From Cucumis sativus (taxonomy: Eukaryota; Streptophyta; Magnoliopsida; Cucurbitales; Cucurbitaceae), in contig NC_026660.2 of NCBI RefSeq assembly GCF_000004075.3, positions 24,927,498 through 24,991,497 of the forward strand: 64,000 bases of DNA, read 5' to 3'. The notes beneath the pieces are model-generated. The model did not search any database. It was not told the DNA's origin and saw only the letters and a list, made by a program, of their open reading frames with translations. Made by a program: the position numbers and the translations under genes. Below, in pieces: positions 15,401 through 28,499 of the stretch; position 1 is the first letter of the stretch, and every line of letters starts with the position of its first letter.

Positions 15401-18400
15401 TTCTAACCAAATGCTTTAATTTCAAAGAGTTTGAAAAAGTATACACTTAAGGGTGTGATTTATGGAAGCACGTTATCAAATTTTGTTTTCAAATAAATGT
15501 TATGTTGAAATGTCTTAAATATAATATTTAACATTTCGAAATCAAAATTGTATTCGAGTTTGCTATATTTATGTTATTTATTATTTTAATCTCAATACGT
15601 GGATAAATAAATTCTATAAATTCTATAACTTCATAAGCGCATCTAAATAGTATTTTAGATATTATTTAACGAAATTGTTCTCTCCTTCCACCGTTGCCGA
15701 CGTAGGTAGTTGTTGAACAACTTAAACATATCTCAATTTTCTTTTGTTTCACGTTTTTTGTCAATTCCATAACACGTTAGCATGGTAATTATGACTCTAC
15801 GAGCATAACGAATTCTATGTTGTAAAGTTTCTAACCCTAGCAATACACACATCACCAATATCGTAATGAAGGTGGTGAATTGAATTATAAATTAGTTGAA
15901 TTCATATAATTATGGAAGAAAAGTCCAAAAGGCACATTTAAATTGTTTTGAAATTGATTACAAGGAACAAACAGATGTAACGAAATCACATATTAATAGT
16001 TTGGCATAGAGACAAATGCTATATAATTTCAAATAAACTAATAAAATTATTACTTCAATCATAAATTTTAAATTTTTAAAATTTTAAACCTCTCACATTC
16101 TACGATTTCTATTATATTAAATAAATTAGCGTTAATGGTTAGTTTAGTTTCTCAATTTTTTAAGTTTGTCTTTATTTGAATTTTAGACTATTAAAAATTG
16201 TTAAATAAGAGCGTAAAATTGTTGAATGGATGACTAATTAATAACATATTATCTTAGTTGACGTATTCAGCAATGTTTTTTCTTCTTACCTACACTAAAA
16301 TAAAATCAAAATTTGAGGGGTTCATTAAACATAAAATTTAAGTTATATACAATAGCTCAATTATCAATTATTTATTATAACAATCAAATATATATATATA
16401 AAAGGTATAAAAGCTTAAATTTAGATATAAATTGAAAGTTTATAATAGAATAAAAATTAATTAAGTTAGCATTAATGTTAATTTAGGTAAAAAGTAATTG
16501 AGTTTGAAAATTAGTGTTGAGTCGGCACCGGCAGTTGTTGGTCAAAAGGTGAGTCTTATGTGGCGACACGCTTGGGTCTCATACACATCCCTTTCCTTCC
16601 CTTTCTATTTATGCTCTTCCTTTTTCTTCAATACAAAAACAATTTTACAAATATTCTATTTAAACTTAGGTGTCAAGAAAGCCCGTAAAAAACAATATTT
16701 TCTTCTTATACAATCGACTAATTAACTAATTTTTAGCATTTTCAATTTTATTTGTATGTTTCCGTTCTGTAATTCATAGTTTAACTAGAGATTGTTTATG
16801 AAGTTTTTGTGAAATCACGTTAACTAAAATTCAATCATAAACTATGTATAGAGAGAGATTACAAACCACATAAACTTCTATAAATTAAAAGAGTATGATA
16901 AGTAAATGTCTCATTTAAAACATGATACTTAGTTTTCTATAATATCCCCTTGTGTTAAGGGGTATGCCTATTGGGAAACGTTGTGGTGATCAATTAAAAA
17001 TGATAATATTATCTTAACAAATAATGGGTGGAAAATCATTTTTAAAAAAAACCAAATAAAACGTGTTGTGGTTTGAAATAAATAAATTCCATAAGATTAA
17101 CATTAGTGGTTGAAAAATAAAGCAAAAAATAATCAGATTTTTGTATTTAATTTAGAAAAAGAAAGTCAAACGAGAAGATAAATATTAGAAGAATAATAAT
17201 AATTTAAATTAAGGTGCAATTATATAGTTTGGGAGTAGCCAATAAGAATTGTGATAAGGATGCATCTAAGGCGACTAGATTACACGTGTGAAGCGTGTCC
17301 AACTACGAAGGAACGTTGCCAGCGCCCTCTCGCCTCCCCATTTCGTTACATAAATTAATAATTTCAAATATCTAATTTTCTTTCTCAATTCTTAATTCTT
17401 CCTTATCTTAATTATCGAATCTATAATCTCTAATTTATACCACACAAATTGAATCATTCCAACCTTACTCCATCTACTAATATAATTTGTGTTTTACCTT
17501 TTATATTTCAAAAGTTCTATCAATATTGTTTACCATCATTTTTTTTTAATTTGATACAAAAAAAAAAAAATTATCGTTTTTAGTTTGTACCCCAACTTTA
17601 TAAATATCTATACCTATTCATTTAAAAGTTTACTACCATGTATAAAGATGCGTTAATTTAATGAAATAGAATTTGTTCAAGATTTAATTTGATGTTTAAC
17701 TCTAAAAAACTATCTACAAATTTTTGAAACTGATTCTCTCATAATTTATTGATTTGATATTGAATACATGGTATTCGTTGGATTTATGCGTTGTTTTTTT
17801 TTTAATGATTTTTCTTCAACTTAAAAGGTATAAATGGTGATACTTTTAAAGTTGAAAATATTGTGGTATGTCTCTAAGGTTAAAGTATTTTATAAAGTTG
17901 TAAATTTGTGATTAAATTGATGTTTTTCGTTTTTTCTCAAGTGAAAGTTTTGTTTGTTTATTTGTTTTTGTTAAATTAGTACAAAAAACTCAAATGAGAG
18001 AAAATATATTATATGATTGAGTTTCAAACATATAACAAGTTTTTACAGTTAAAATAACACTAAATTTCAAGAGTTTTGATATTTATTTTAGGAGTACACG
18101 TTGATTATAGAAACAAAAAACAACTTTTTAAGTAGCACCCATCGTTGAAGTTGAAAAAACAAAATACGTTTCAACTTTTTGGGTGTCGTAATTATGGTTG
18201 ATGATAGATAGATATCAAAACGTATAAAATAGTCAATTAATATTTTTAAAAACAAATTTAAAACTTTTGGATAAGTATTTAGGATAAGCTCCAAACTGAA
18301 TCTTTTCGATCAAATACACAGTTACTCGTTGACAAGATGATGACACAGTTTAGAAAACGTATTGAGATGTGAAATTTTGGACCACTAACTTTCTTAAATA

Positions 18401-19475
18401 AGGTATAAATTCTTTGACTTCCGTCGAGATAAAGTTATTTTCACATTTAATTCGATAGATAAAAAGGAATTTTCTATAAATAGAGAAAATAAATAAAATA
18501 AAATAAAAGTAAGAAAAGTTGTTTCCATTGCATATCTTAATTAATTTCTATCTTAACATACTGTTTTAGAAGGCCATTCCATTCTAGTTATTTTAGTTTC
18601 AATGAACAAATAAATAAATATCATTTAAACCTCCATTTAAATCGTTTTTAATAAAATAAAATTTTAGTTCTTCGAATTATTTTGTTGATATCAAAATTAG
18701 TTAAATAAGAAATATATATATATATAAAAAAAAGGCTATTTTCACAATTTATACGAAGGAGAACACTAATTTTAAACCTCTTATTTATTTTTGAGAAAAA
18801 TAACAAAATAAGGTTTATCAAAACCGAAATTTTGATTAGTTCAACTAAAGGATTAGGAATTTGTTTGACAATTATATGGAATTTAGTTTTTGAAAATTTA
18901 GTATACTTTCCTTTTATTTTTTAATTCTTACTTGCACGAGTTAGATTCTCATCCAAATAGTTTTATTCTAAACTATATTTTGACGTATGTTTGGTAAACA
19001 TTAATAAAAGTAAATAATAAATCAAGCAAATCAAATGTTCGTAAACTTAATTTTTAAAAACCAAATAGTACCAAACAACCTAAAATTTGACAATTTGCCA
19101 TATATTTTGGTTAAAGATAGTATATAACAGAACGTTTGAATTAATACATATTGTTATGATATTTGTTTGAAGTGGAATTTTGATATTTAAGATTTTGATT
19201 TTATAAAATTTCAGTTAGTAATAGGTGTGGTTGGTAAATTTAATTTAGTTAAAAAAAAGAATATGGTTTAACTGAAAATTGAAGTGTATTTTGGTGATTT
19301 GGGTTAGGAAGTTTATTAAAAATTTAGACTAACCGAAATAAACAAAAACCACGTAGAGTGGTAGTGTTAAAATTCAAAAGAATATATTTGAACCATTTGA
19401 TAAGTTTCCTAATAATTTGAATTTTAGCCTTGGGGAAAAGAAAAAGAAAAGGATGCGGCGTGCGGATGCGGTGCG
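9430..19475. other. 10-kb AT-rich gene desert
   Basis: No coding gene could be supported across this stretch. It contains (TA)n near 10028-10050, a 25-bp direct duplication (catgca-acttttaaaataagaaa at 10644-10668 and 10678-10702), TGGGCC/TGGGCT-rich patches near 13890-14040 and 14375-14425, and two GC-richer promoter-like islands at about 16515-16600 and 17225-17345. Short open frames are scattered but have biased, low-complexity composition. Confidence 0.55.
17225..17345. promoter_or_regulatory. Promoter-like island with G-box/ABRE, no gene attached
   Basis: Inside the AT-rich desert, about 120 bp contain a CCAAT motif (gccaataag), an I-box-like GATAAGG, the perfect ABRE/G-box ACACGTGT near 17283-17290 and a C-rich segment ccagcgccctctcgcctcccc. 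Plant abscisic-acid responsive promoters look like this. No reading frame follows on either side within 2 kb. It could be a remnant promoter, an enhancer or the promoter of a noncoding RNA. Confidence 0.35.
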
Positions 19476-19481
19476 GGACAC

Positions 19482-19489
19482 CTATATAA
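19482..19489 (+). promoter_or_regulatory. TATA box of the MCU gene
   Basis: CTATATAA lies 89 bp upstream of the start codon, just after a GC-rich run (gatgcggcgtgcggatgcggtgcggg). The expected transcription start is near 19515, giving a pyrimidine-rich leader of about 60 bases. Confidence 0.6.
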
Positions 19490-19577
19490 CACACACCTAA
19501 ATTAATTAAATACATATCACCCAATTCTCCCTTTTCCAAACTCTCCAACTTTCTTTTTCGTTTCTCTTCTCTAACAA

Positions 19578-20718
19578 ATGGCGTCCAACAAAGCCCTACC
19601 TCGCCGTCTCTTCAACGCCGCCAATCGCTTACTCTTCCCAAATTCCCCCAATCCCCGCCCCCATGTATCCAATAACCTCCCTCTTGATCCCGGAGACCAT
19701 GCAATTTTCCGTCGTTTCCTTCATCGGAGGCCCAGTTTTCCCCCTCCCTCCACATTCACCCGATCATCATCGCTTCCCCCACTGCCCGTCGGATTTGGGA
19801 ATGTGATGGAACAGCTACTTTCCCGCGATAGGATTCTTTTAGATGGACTGAAGCCTCCGACGTCGGTTCCTTCGGAATTGGAGGGACTTACGGTGGAGGA
19901 GACGAGGAAGTTAGTGAAATTGACGGAGGTGGTGAGATTGAAGAGGAAATTGAAGGAGATTCCTAGGAGTTGGATTACGTATCGGGAATTTGTTCGGATT
20001 TGTGGAGAAGATTGTTCGGATGGTAATGAAGATTATGGCGTTGAGTTGGCTAAGAGGCTTGATCATTCCGGTGCCGTCATCGTTTTGGGCAACTTTGTGT
20101 TTCTCGATCCCGAGCAGGTATAGTTGCCGTTACGTACATCATCAACCAATCAATTAAAAAACTTACAATCAACATTAAATTTAATTATGAATTGGTAAAA
20201 TTGAAAAACAAATAAATTCGAACGTGATATAAATATTAACATTTCTAACCAAGAATTTTCAATATTTATAGATGGCGAAATCAATTGCTAGCTTGATTCC
20301 CAGTCTAGTAAACCAAAACGAAGGCTCAAAAGGCAACGAGGAGCTTGAAGAAATGGAGAAGCAGAAGACGATGATCGACATGGAGGCCGACCAACAAGTC
20401 CGTCGTGAGCTTCGGTGGGGGCTTGGGTTTCTGGTAGCTCAAACCGCTGCCCTTATGAGGCTAACATTTTGGGAGCTAACTTGGGACGTAATGGAGCCAA
20501 TTTGCTACTTCATAACGTCATCATATTTCATGGGTGGTTATGCCTTCTTTCTAACCACTTCCAAAGAGCCTTCTTTTGAAGGGATTTACCAAAGCCGCTT
20601 CATGGCTAAGCAAAAGCACCTCATGAAGCTCCACAATTTTGACATCCATAAATACAATCGCCTCCGAGGACTTCATTGTTCCAACCCTTTCACTTCTACA
20701 AACCATCATTTTTTATAA
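19578..20718 (+). CDS. MCU: Mitochondrial calcium uniporter pore subunit (MCU family)
   Basis: The product forms the pore of the inner-membrane calcium uniporter, which moves Ca2+ into the mitochondrial matrix down the membrane potential. It has two coding exons, 19578-20117 and 20272-20718, joined in phase 0 (CGAGCAG|gtatag ... ttatag|ATGGCG), giving 328 residues. The first 60-70 residues are Arg/Pro/Ser-rich with few acidic residues, fitting a mitochondrial presequence. A coiled-coil-prone Glu/Lys segment precedes two hydrophobic segments. The signature WDVMEP between them is at residues 251-256 (Asp252 and Glu255 line the selectivity filter). Plant genomes carry several MCU paralogues. Exon 2 happens to begin with ATG (Met181, where relatives tend to have Val), which could allow an internal start but is probably incidental. 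A TATA box is present upstream. Confidence 0.93.
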
Positions 20719-23700
20719 AATTTTTGAAAGTATATATATACAAAAATTGGTTTTGAAAATTATTTCTTTCATACTTTTTATACTTTCTTCTGAGATGAGT
20801 TTTTAACATTTGTATACTTCGAAGAAACTAATGAAATTTCATTTACTCTTAAATGTAATCTTATATTTATGCCATTAACATTCACACCTAGCTACTCTAC
20901 TATACTCTTCTCCTTCCTTAATTTAAAGCTAAACCATCTAATGGGTTCTTTTCTAACTAATTTTAATTTTAAACACACCACCCCAATGGCCAAATGTCAT
21001 ACAAAAGGGGGTTTAATTAAAATAAATATATATCATACATATACATGAAAAGGCCAAGTGCATGAAGGAAAATAAATTTGGTTAGTTTACATGATTAATA
21101 AAATTAGGTTATTTGTGATTCTAATTCAACATATTTAGGATGGATGTTTGTGAAAACAATTAAAGTGCAAACAAATAACTTAATAAATATATTTTTAGCA
21201 TAAGATATCATGGGGATATAAAAGAGGTCTTTGGAAGGCTTAGCTACACAAAGGCTACTTAAGGTATGGGCTAAGGATTTTAATTGGCCCAACAAAGTAG
21301 GTTGAACCGGTCCCACATGAAACAGCAACAATTTATTTCTTTTTAATTGAGAAGTTAGACAACAATTTGAAATATAATTTAACTAAATCATTAGGTAATT
21401 AAAAACTTTAATTCTTAAGCAAATAAAAGTGTGGTAGCTAAAATCTAATAATCTATGCTAACTTTTATTTTCTAAATAAGCTTTTATGGATACTAACGTT
21501 TTTTTTAATTCACGAATTTATTAAACACAACAAATTTAAATTTCTTTTTAACACATAAAATTCAGCTCTAAATATAGTAATTCAATTAATTTTTGTTTAT
21601 ATGATCCTCTCATTTTATTCAATTAACTTTTCATTTTTTTTATTATTTTACGGGAAAAAAATTAAGAATAAACATTCATATTAATTATTTTGTAGTGATT
21701 TTAATAATTTTTTTTAAAAAAAATAAAATTTGAAAGCTCTTCTAATTATGTTGGCAAAATAGAAAAATTTGTTAATTATTTTCTAGTGGATCGTGATTTT
21801 TCTCCGATTTTAGAGATTTTCACATGACTTTGAGTGTTTTCTTTCTTTTTATCACTTAATTGTTTTTAGGGGGGTTTTCGAAAATAATAATTAAAAAACA
21901 AAAAGTGTTTTACTTACGAAAGATTTCAAGGAAAAAAATGTTTGCCAAATGGATTTGATTTTATTGGAGGCTATTTATAAATAAGTAAAATAAATCCAAA
22001 TATTTATAAATATTAGAAAATAAATTAAAATATTTAAAGAAGTTTTGTGGTTTAAAATAAATTTTATAGAAATATTATTATAATAATAAACAATAAAAGA
22101 TAATATTATTGGTTATTTTTTAATAAAAAAATAAACCGTAAAAGACAATTGGTAAATAATTAAAAGAAGGGCGGAATTTAATATTAAGAAGGGGACAAAT
22201 TGAAGTTGAGAAAAATGATACAATTTGACGATGATGTTTAACTAAAAAAAAGGTTATATAATAATATTACAAATAATAATCTAAAAGACCTCTCCAATAG
22301 AGACAACATGATGTTTGATGTCAACAACAAATTAAAAACGTTTTGGTTTTATTCTAAAAGGCGTAGGTCGTTTTCTCAACGCTTTGTTTTTTCTTTGTTG
22401 CTTTTTGAAAATTGATATTGTTATGGGTAGATTTATTGAGTGAGATGGAGATCGAGTGTCTAGAGAGATAAAAGACCTATAAACAAAGTTTAGAGAACTC
22501 ATAAGATAGTTTTGAAAAGATTTGTAAGATAATTTAAAGGGAACTCAAAGGACCATCAGAGAGCCTAATGGTAGACTCGTGAAGAGCTTAAATGTAACAT
22601 AAAGGATGTATGAATGAACCTAACTAGTTATAGTTTAGACGACCCATGAGAAGCTAAATTGTGTAACTCAAAATATTCATGAAAATGTTTGGAGGCAGCT
22701 CAAACTTAAGTCAAATAAAAGTTCTTGGAGGACTCACGGTAGATCTATGTAGGACCCATGGAGTCATTGTGAAATTGAGTAGGGAATGCACTCAAACATC
22801 TTCAAGTGGTGGTAGTGCAAATTTAACCAGCATCAACTCAGCAGTTAAAAAACAAAGGGAAGAGAGGTAATTATGAATCCAAGCGTCCGTTACACTTACT
22901 ATCGACTATTGTCAAGTGCTTGAATTCTTTTGTCTTGCAACTACTCTATGATACAAATTCTAAGTTGATCTATTTTTTGGCATCAAGAAATCCTATTTTC
23001 TTTGGTAAGAGATTTTCTTTTAATTTATTACTATATGCTCTTTTTAGCCAAAATTGAAAAACAAGAACACTCTTTTAAAGAATTACAATTTATAGTTTCT
23101 CAAAATTACTTGCCTTATAAATAAGTTTTGTTTTCAATATAATTTATATTGGTTGAACAAATACTTTTCTCCAAAAGTCAATTTAAACGTTAGAAATGTC
23201 CTCGATTGATAATTACATCATGTTACAAAAAATGCAAAATTATACCTATTAAGGTACAATCAACATTTGAGAACTTCCATACTTCCAACGTTTAAGCATT
23301 GGGGACTATTTAGTATTGAATAAAGCTTTGGTTTAAATTTCACATTGTATTTCAAGTTTATTTCATTTATGTTCAAACAACAACCCAAATATATATTTGC
23401 TAAGTGTGGCTAAGAATATGTCTACTTGTTAAACTATGTGCTAGGAACCACAATATCCCTTTATTAAAAACTTAAAAACTTAAAAGCAAAAAGAACATAA
23501 AATATAAGAATATTTGTTATGTTTCAAAATTTATGAGCTAACTAAGATTAACATTGAGGCAAATAAGGTGTTGTGTATGTTGATATTCATATAGATATCA
23601 TATACAATATTAAATCTGTGCAAATCTAACGTTGACACAGTACCAAACATATTGAAATGAAGATTGGGAAAGTGGTCTTCCCACGTCCTTTTTAAAGGGG

Positions 23701-24678
23701 CCATTTCATGTGTGTGAGTTCGTATATATAATAAAGTTACAAAAAAAATAAAATAAAGATTGTTTGCTTGTAATTAAAGTTGTTCAAAAGGAATAACAAT
23801 GGAATCTTTAAAATGCTATGGTAAAATCTTCCTACCACTTTGAAAGAACAAGCAAATATTTGGATACACTTGCATCTGTCGTCCTTCGTCTTTTGGAGCT
23901 CACTTCAACAACACTAAAGAAAAAATTCAAATTTTTTTCTAAAAAGAGAATTTATCTAATAGCAAATTATAGTTGAATGAGCAACAAAAAGACAGATACA
24001 TTCACATTCAATTAAATTATAGTTGTGTTGAGTTTCATAGTAATGCATGCGAAGGAATTTTCAAAAGAAAGAAAGAAAGAAAGTTTTGAGAAGACATGAA
24101 TTGTTTAATCACAAGTTAAAATTCAGATAAAGATTTAAAAAGTATAATGAAGAGAGGGAATAAGAAAGTAGGAAGCACATCTCATAATAATTTCTCCCTT
24201 TTTAGGTACATAACATTCAGTGCCATGTTAGTTTTGTTTATTTTTCCTGCAAAAAGTAACACTTCAATTTCAAACTTTAATGCAGACATTATTAAGAATT
24301 TTCTTTTGTTTAATAAAAAATCATTCTATTGTTTCTTCATCATTTATTTAAACCCTAAATCCTGAGGTGTGTTTTCCTAAACATCACACTTTTCCTCAGC
24401 CATTGAACAACCCTATACACATACATTTATAAATTTTATAATAATATACATAACACATAATATATTTACTTACCTCTTTACAATACCAAAATTTCACAAT
24501 TTGCTTTCCTTAGCTTCCAAACAGGCAGTCCATGAGTCACCACCACAGCACCAAATCTCTTTCTTTCTTTCTTTCTCACCATACATTCATCAGATTTTCC
24601 CACCAATTCCTTTGGAAAATCCAATACCAGAAGTGGGATTTCAATTTCCATTCCTCAAAAACAGAATTAATCGATCAA
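20719..24678. other. Intergenic spacer between MCU and ELO-like genes
   Basis: Mostly AT-rich with no gene recognised. Bases of about 22330-22960 differ: they are less AT-rich, contain several cctaa/ctcaaagg/ggactca-type echoes and one 63-residue open frame (22679-22870) with no known motif, and may be an old retroelement scrap. A (GAAA)n tract lies near 24067-24080. Confidence 0.45.
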
Positions 24679-25629
24679 TTAATGGAACTTCTCTTTGATA
24701 TTCTGAGATTCAGACATTCTTTTTCCAAGAGACTGATTCTTTAAATTTCCAGAACAGGGCGGTTGATGATGGTGGTGTTTGATGATCTTCACAGAATCCT
24801 CTGTATCCCCAAGATGGATTTTGAGGTAGAAGTTCAAGAAAAGCAGTAAAATGGCTCCATTGAGTACAGAATTGAAACTCCAAGCCCCAATTCCATTGCA
24901 TCCACCTTTCATGAAATGAAGCAACAAAACCCCCACATGGCAAGCTAAATTACAACCCAACAGAACGAATTGACAATTCACAACAAAAGGGAAACAAGCC
25001 CTTCGTAATCCAATCGCCGTCCAGAATCTGTAACCGTAAACCACCGCGTACACCACGGATGTCGACAGAATCGCCAGAACCTGAAAGGATTGAGAAAATT
25101 CAAGCCACATGAAGGACATAAATGTGGAGATCGAGTGGTTAAAAAGCTGGAAGAAGGAGAGTCTGCGCCGAAGAAGAATGGTGAAAATGGTACGGAACAT
25201 ATGGAAGAATCGAGATAAGTAATAAATGTAAGACCAGAAGAAGACGCGCCCTGAAGGACGAGTTCCTAAGGGGAAACAGAGAAGCCATTGGAAGGGGGTT
25301 TTGGAGCGACGCCAGAACCAGCGGGTGTCGCGGATCTCGGCGAGGGAAGAGAGGAGGATACCGGCGGAGATGAGAGTAGAGATTAGGGCCATGGAGAGGG
25401 AATGGATGGCTGGAATGGGACCGAGAGGGACAGAGCGACCGGGGCGGAGGAGAAGGGTGAGGAAGAGATGGAGGGCGGTGGAGATGGCGAGGTAAAAGGC
25501 TATGGAAGAGAAGAGGAAGGACCAAGTGGAACCCCATGAATGGGTATGACTCCAACGGAATCCGACGATGGAGGGGTGCTCCGATAGCCAGTAGGTGAAG
25601 TCGTTGATGGGAATGATTCCGGAAGACAT
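24679..25629 (-). CDS. ELO/HOS3-like fatty-acid elongation family protein
   Basis: This intronless gene encodes a 316-residue, very hydrophobic protein of the plant 'elongation of fatty acids protein 3-like' (GNS1/SUR4) group, predicted to sit in the endoplasmic reticulum membrane. Family hallmarks are YWLSEHP near residue 13, the SLAEIRDTRW loop at 95-103, and the C-terminal LLGCNLACHVGVLLLHF and GCNGIGAWSFNSVLNGAILLL segments. About six hydrophobic spans lie roughly at 33-60, 72-98, 128-152, 168-200, 213-240 and 252-270. The tail is hydrophilic with a His4 run at 285-288. The canonical catalytic histidine box HxxHH appears as QLFNH at 161-165, retaining only the last His. Plant HOS3-like members have rarely been tested for elongase activity, so the substrate is unknown. 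The first Met is chosen; no TATA box stood out. Confidence 0.85.
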   Translation of the reverse strand: MSSGIIPINDFTYWLSEHPSIVGFRWSHTHSWGSTWSFLFSSIAFYLAISTALHLFLTLLLRPGRSVPLGPIPAIHSLSMALISTLISAGILLSSLAEIRDTRWFWRRSKTPFQWLLCFPLGTRPSGRVFFWSYIYYLSRFFHMFRTIFTILLRRRLSFFQLFNHSISTFMSFMWLEFSQSFQVLAILSTSVVYAVVYGYRFWTAIGLRRACFPFVVNCQFVLLGCNLACHVGVLLLHFMKGGCNGIGAWSFNSVLNGAILLLFLNFYLKIHLGDTEDSVKIIKHHHHQPPCSGNLKNQSLGKRMSESQNIKEKFH

Positions 25630-28281
25630 CGCCGTCGACGTTGAGAAGAAACGACCAGACGGCGGTAGAGGAGAAGGGCGGGGGTGGGATTTACGTCAGG
25701 ATCATGGGGGAAGCCATGAGAATGGCGAAATCGGAGCAAAATTGAAGAAGAGAGGAAGTGATTTGTGGAAAAGGTAGAAATTTTGGGCCGTTTTTTAGCG
25801 GAAATGTGTGGGTGGAAATAGAAATACTCTTTTTTTACCTTCCACACGTGTGTAACCTATCTAACACGTGCTCCTCCTATTCTAATTAATTTCAATTAAT
25901 TTGTTTACATTTACAAGGAATACCATTCCCCCCTTTAATTTAGTTAAACTAAAAGAAAGTCTTTGCAAAGATGGAGTTTGAAATCGCTTTTCCTCTCACT
26001 CTCTTCCATACATGCAACTCGTGAAAATTGACAATCATTTAAACTTTTTTCTAACATTTTCTCTTTTTAAAATTTTAATTAATAACAATATACTTCTTTA
26101 AAAACTATTTCTTCTTAATTTTATACAACAATACATATGATCAAACTAATTGTAGTATTGGGCATTTATGAATCTTTCTAAATATGACACAAGCAAACAA
26201 ACTTTGTCATCATGGCTACTCTTAACAACATGTAACTAAATAGGGACAAGTGTTTTAGTTAATAAAATCAACTTTTATTCAATCCAATTTTAAAAAGTAC
26301 TTTAACTATAAAGTATATCTGACACTCAAATATAAAATTTAAATGATATAGACAAACTATAGGAACAACAAATTTTAATTCAACCTTTGAAATATAGTTA
26401 ATTTGGTCATCAAAACTTCCATTCTGTATTAATTTTGTTTTTATACTTCAAAATTCCATACAATCTTAATTACAAAATTTAAAACTGTATTAATGTTTAC
26501 ATCAATTAGATATACAGAATTAACCATTTAAATTTTGTAGATTAAAGACCTGTAATTTGACCCTAGTCATAAAATACATACACTATATTTTCTTTAAATT
26601 TAAACTTTAAAAACTTGTAATATAATTAGATGTTGTTACGTAAGTCATCAATGATAGAGCAACAACCAAAGATCACTTAATTAATGACAATCAATTAAAG
26701 TATAGCATTCTAAGCTATTTTAATATTTTGTACAAAATGATGATTTCGTCATGTTTATCCGATATGGTCACGATGTGATTTTAATTAATGCTTGGATATT
26801 TGTGCAATTTTAAGTAATTAAACATACAATTTGTTAGCCAACTTAATTAATAAGGAAATTAAATCATGTTTTTTTGAAAAACAATTATTGATTATTCTAA
26901 AACAATCCAACCATGTTAGGTTAATTATTGTTTATTTAACTAAACCTTTTAATCTAATTTTAGGTTTCTATACTTGTTTATTGATTTGTAGTTTTTAATG
27001 GTTAGTTAAGTTGTTTTCCAAAATCTACATGCCCTCGTCAATCTCAAATATACACTCATCAAATAAAATAACGAAATTAAGAATTAAGTTTACTCAAATT
27101 AAAACGTAATTAAGTTAAAAAATCATTCACTTTTTCAAACATCACTCAAACCTGCCTAAAAAAACATTACAATTCTAGGGTAGTATATGAGGATTATTTA
27201 TATATTCTTTTATTATTTTGTTTAGAAGGGAATCTATAGTGATATTGAATCTAACCAAAAAAGATTAATATATAGTTGAATACTACATTGTGATAGAAAA
27301 AGTTGAGATGCAAAATTAAATGCAGTAAGGGTAGGTGGAAAATATTTATTACTTTTGAAATTATTGAGAACCTACTGTAGATGAAAGTGTAGGGATTGGA
27401 TATTGCATGCAAAGCAAAACAAATATCATCAATTCCTTTCCTAAAAAATGTATATAATATCATGAATTAATGATTTCTCTATTACTACCCAGATGAACGT
27501 CTGACCTATCATTATATATCATATATTATCGACTTTTAAAATTATTTCATACATTAATTACCTGCATGGACGAAAAAAAATATTTAACATCTTTTATGGA
27601 TATATTGGATGTGGTAGATCGTGTTTAACAATTAAATGGGTGATTGAGAAAATGACATTAGAAATGGATATTGAAGTGCTATAATATAATGTTGGAACAA
27701 TTGTTAAATTAATGATAAAAATGAAATCGTAAAAAATGAATACATACAAAATAGAATAGTTAAAATTTATCGAAAACTCCAAATGTCTAATTCAAATATA
27801 AAATAGAGAAGATCTGATTACAATTGGACTTAATTTGAACTATTTTATTTAATAACTTTAGGTTAAACACATCTCAATTTTGGGTTGTATTTGATCCGGT
27901 AAAACTTTTATGTAAAAGGAAATAAAAATTTTAATTAAACAATTAAATTATACCTTTGGAAGTATTTGTATTAGATGGAATTGAATGAAATTAGATACAA
28001 AAGAGTCTAAATTAATTAATTTATTTTTATGTGTGTAATGTAATAATTTGTGTTGACTCATAAATTTTTTCTATGTTTATCCAGAAAGCAAGTACAAGTA
28101 AAGGCATAATTAATTTATATGTTTGGTAAGAAGCCTCTAAATATTCAAAATTTTCTCTCTATTTTGTATGCGACAGATTTGTGGTTTGGCTCATTATGTA
28201 ATTAATACCTTTGAAACTTGTGTTAGACAAATTAAATAATTTTAATATTCATATAGTGCTTGTGATCGTTGGCATCCAAAA
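25630..28281. other. AT-rich intergenic spacer
   Basis: Between the divergent ELO-like and TAD3 genes. CACGTG-containing motifs (acacgtgtg near 25844-25852 and acacgtgc near 25863) lie about 220 bp upstream of the ELO-like start codon and may serve that promoter. Nothing else could be supported. Confidence 0.5.
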
Positions 28282-28499
28282 TTCCCAGTTAGCCCTTTGA
28301 CATTTCTTCGAACACGTACTTGGAGTTTGTTTGCATGAGAGTTCTCTTAGATCAAGTATAGTTCAATGAATAAGCTTAATATTGGAAATACTTACTCACT
28401 TAAACGTAAGAAGAGTGTCAAACTTTCTCATTTCTAAGTTATAATATCTTTTATTTGACACTTGTATGTTGGGTTATATGTAAAGTTTGATGGTATTAA
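28282..28499 (+). repeat. Dispersed repeat, copy 1
   Basis: About 218 bp match 39403-39606 in the same orientation. Shared words include ctttgacatttcttcgaaca, ataagcttaatattggaa and aaacgtaagaagagtgtcaa. By eye the copies are around 80% identical, and a stretch of about 15-20 bp present here is missing in copy 2. No coding capacity was seen; it probably derives from a retroelement or other interspersed family. Confidence 0.75.

Noticed and set aside
24147-24365. 72-residue open frame with a hydrophobic middle
   Set aside because: AT-rich chance frame; no family resemblance and no promoter or splice support.
25139-25555. 138-residue Pro/His/Leu-rich frame on the minus strand
   Set aside because: It overlaps the ELO-like gene in another frame and is low complexity.
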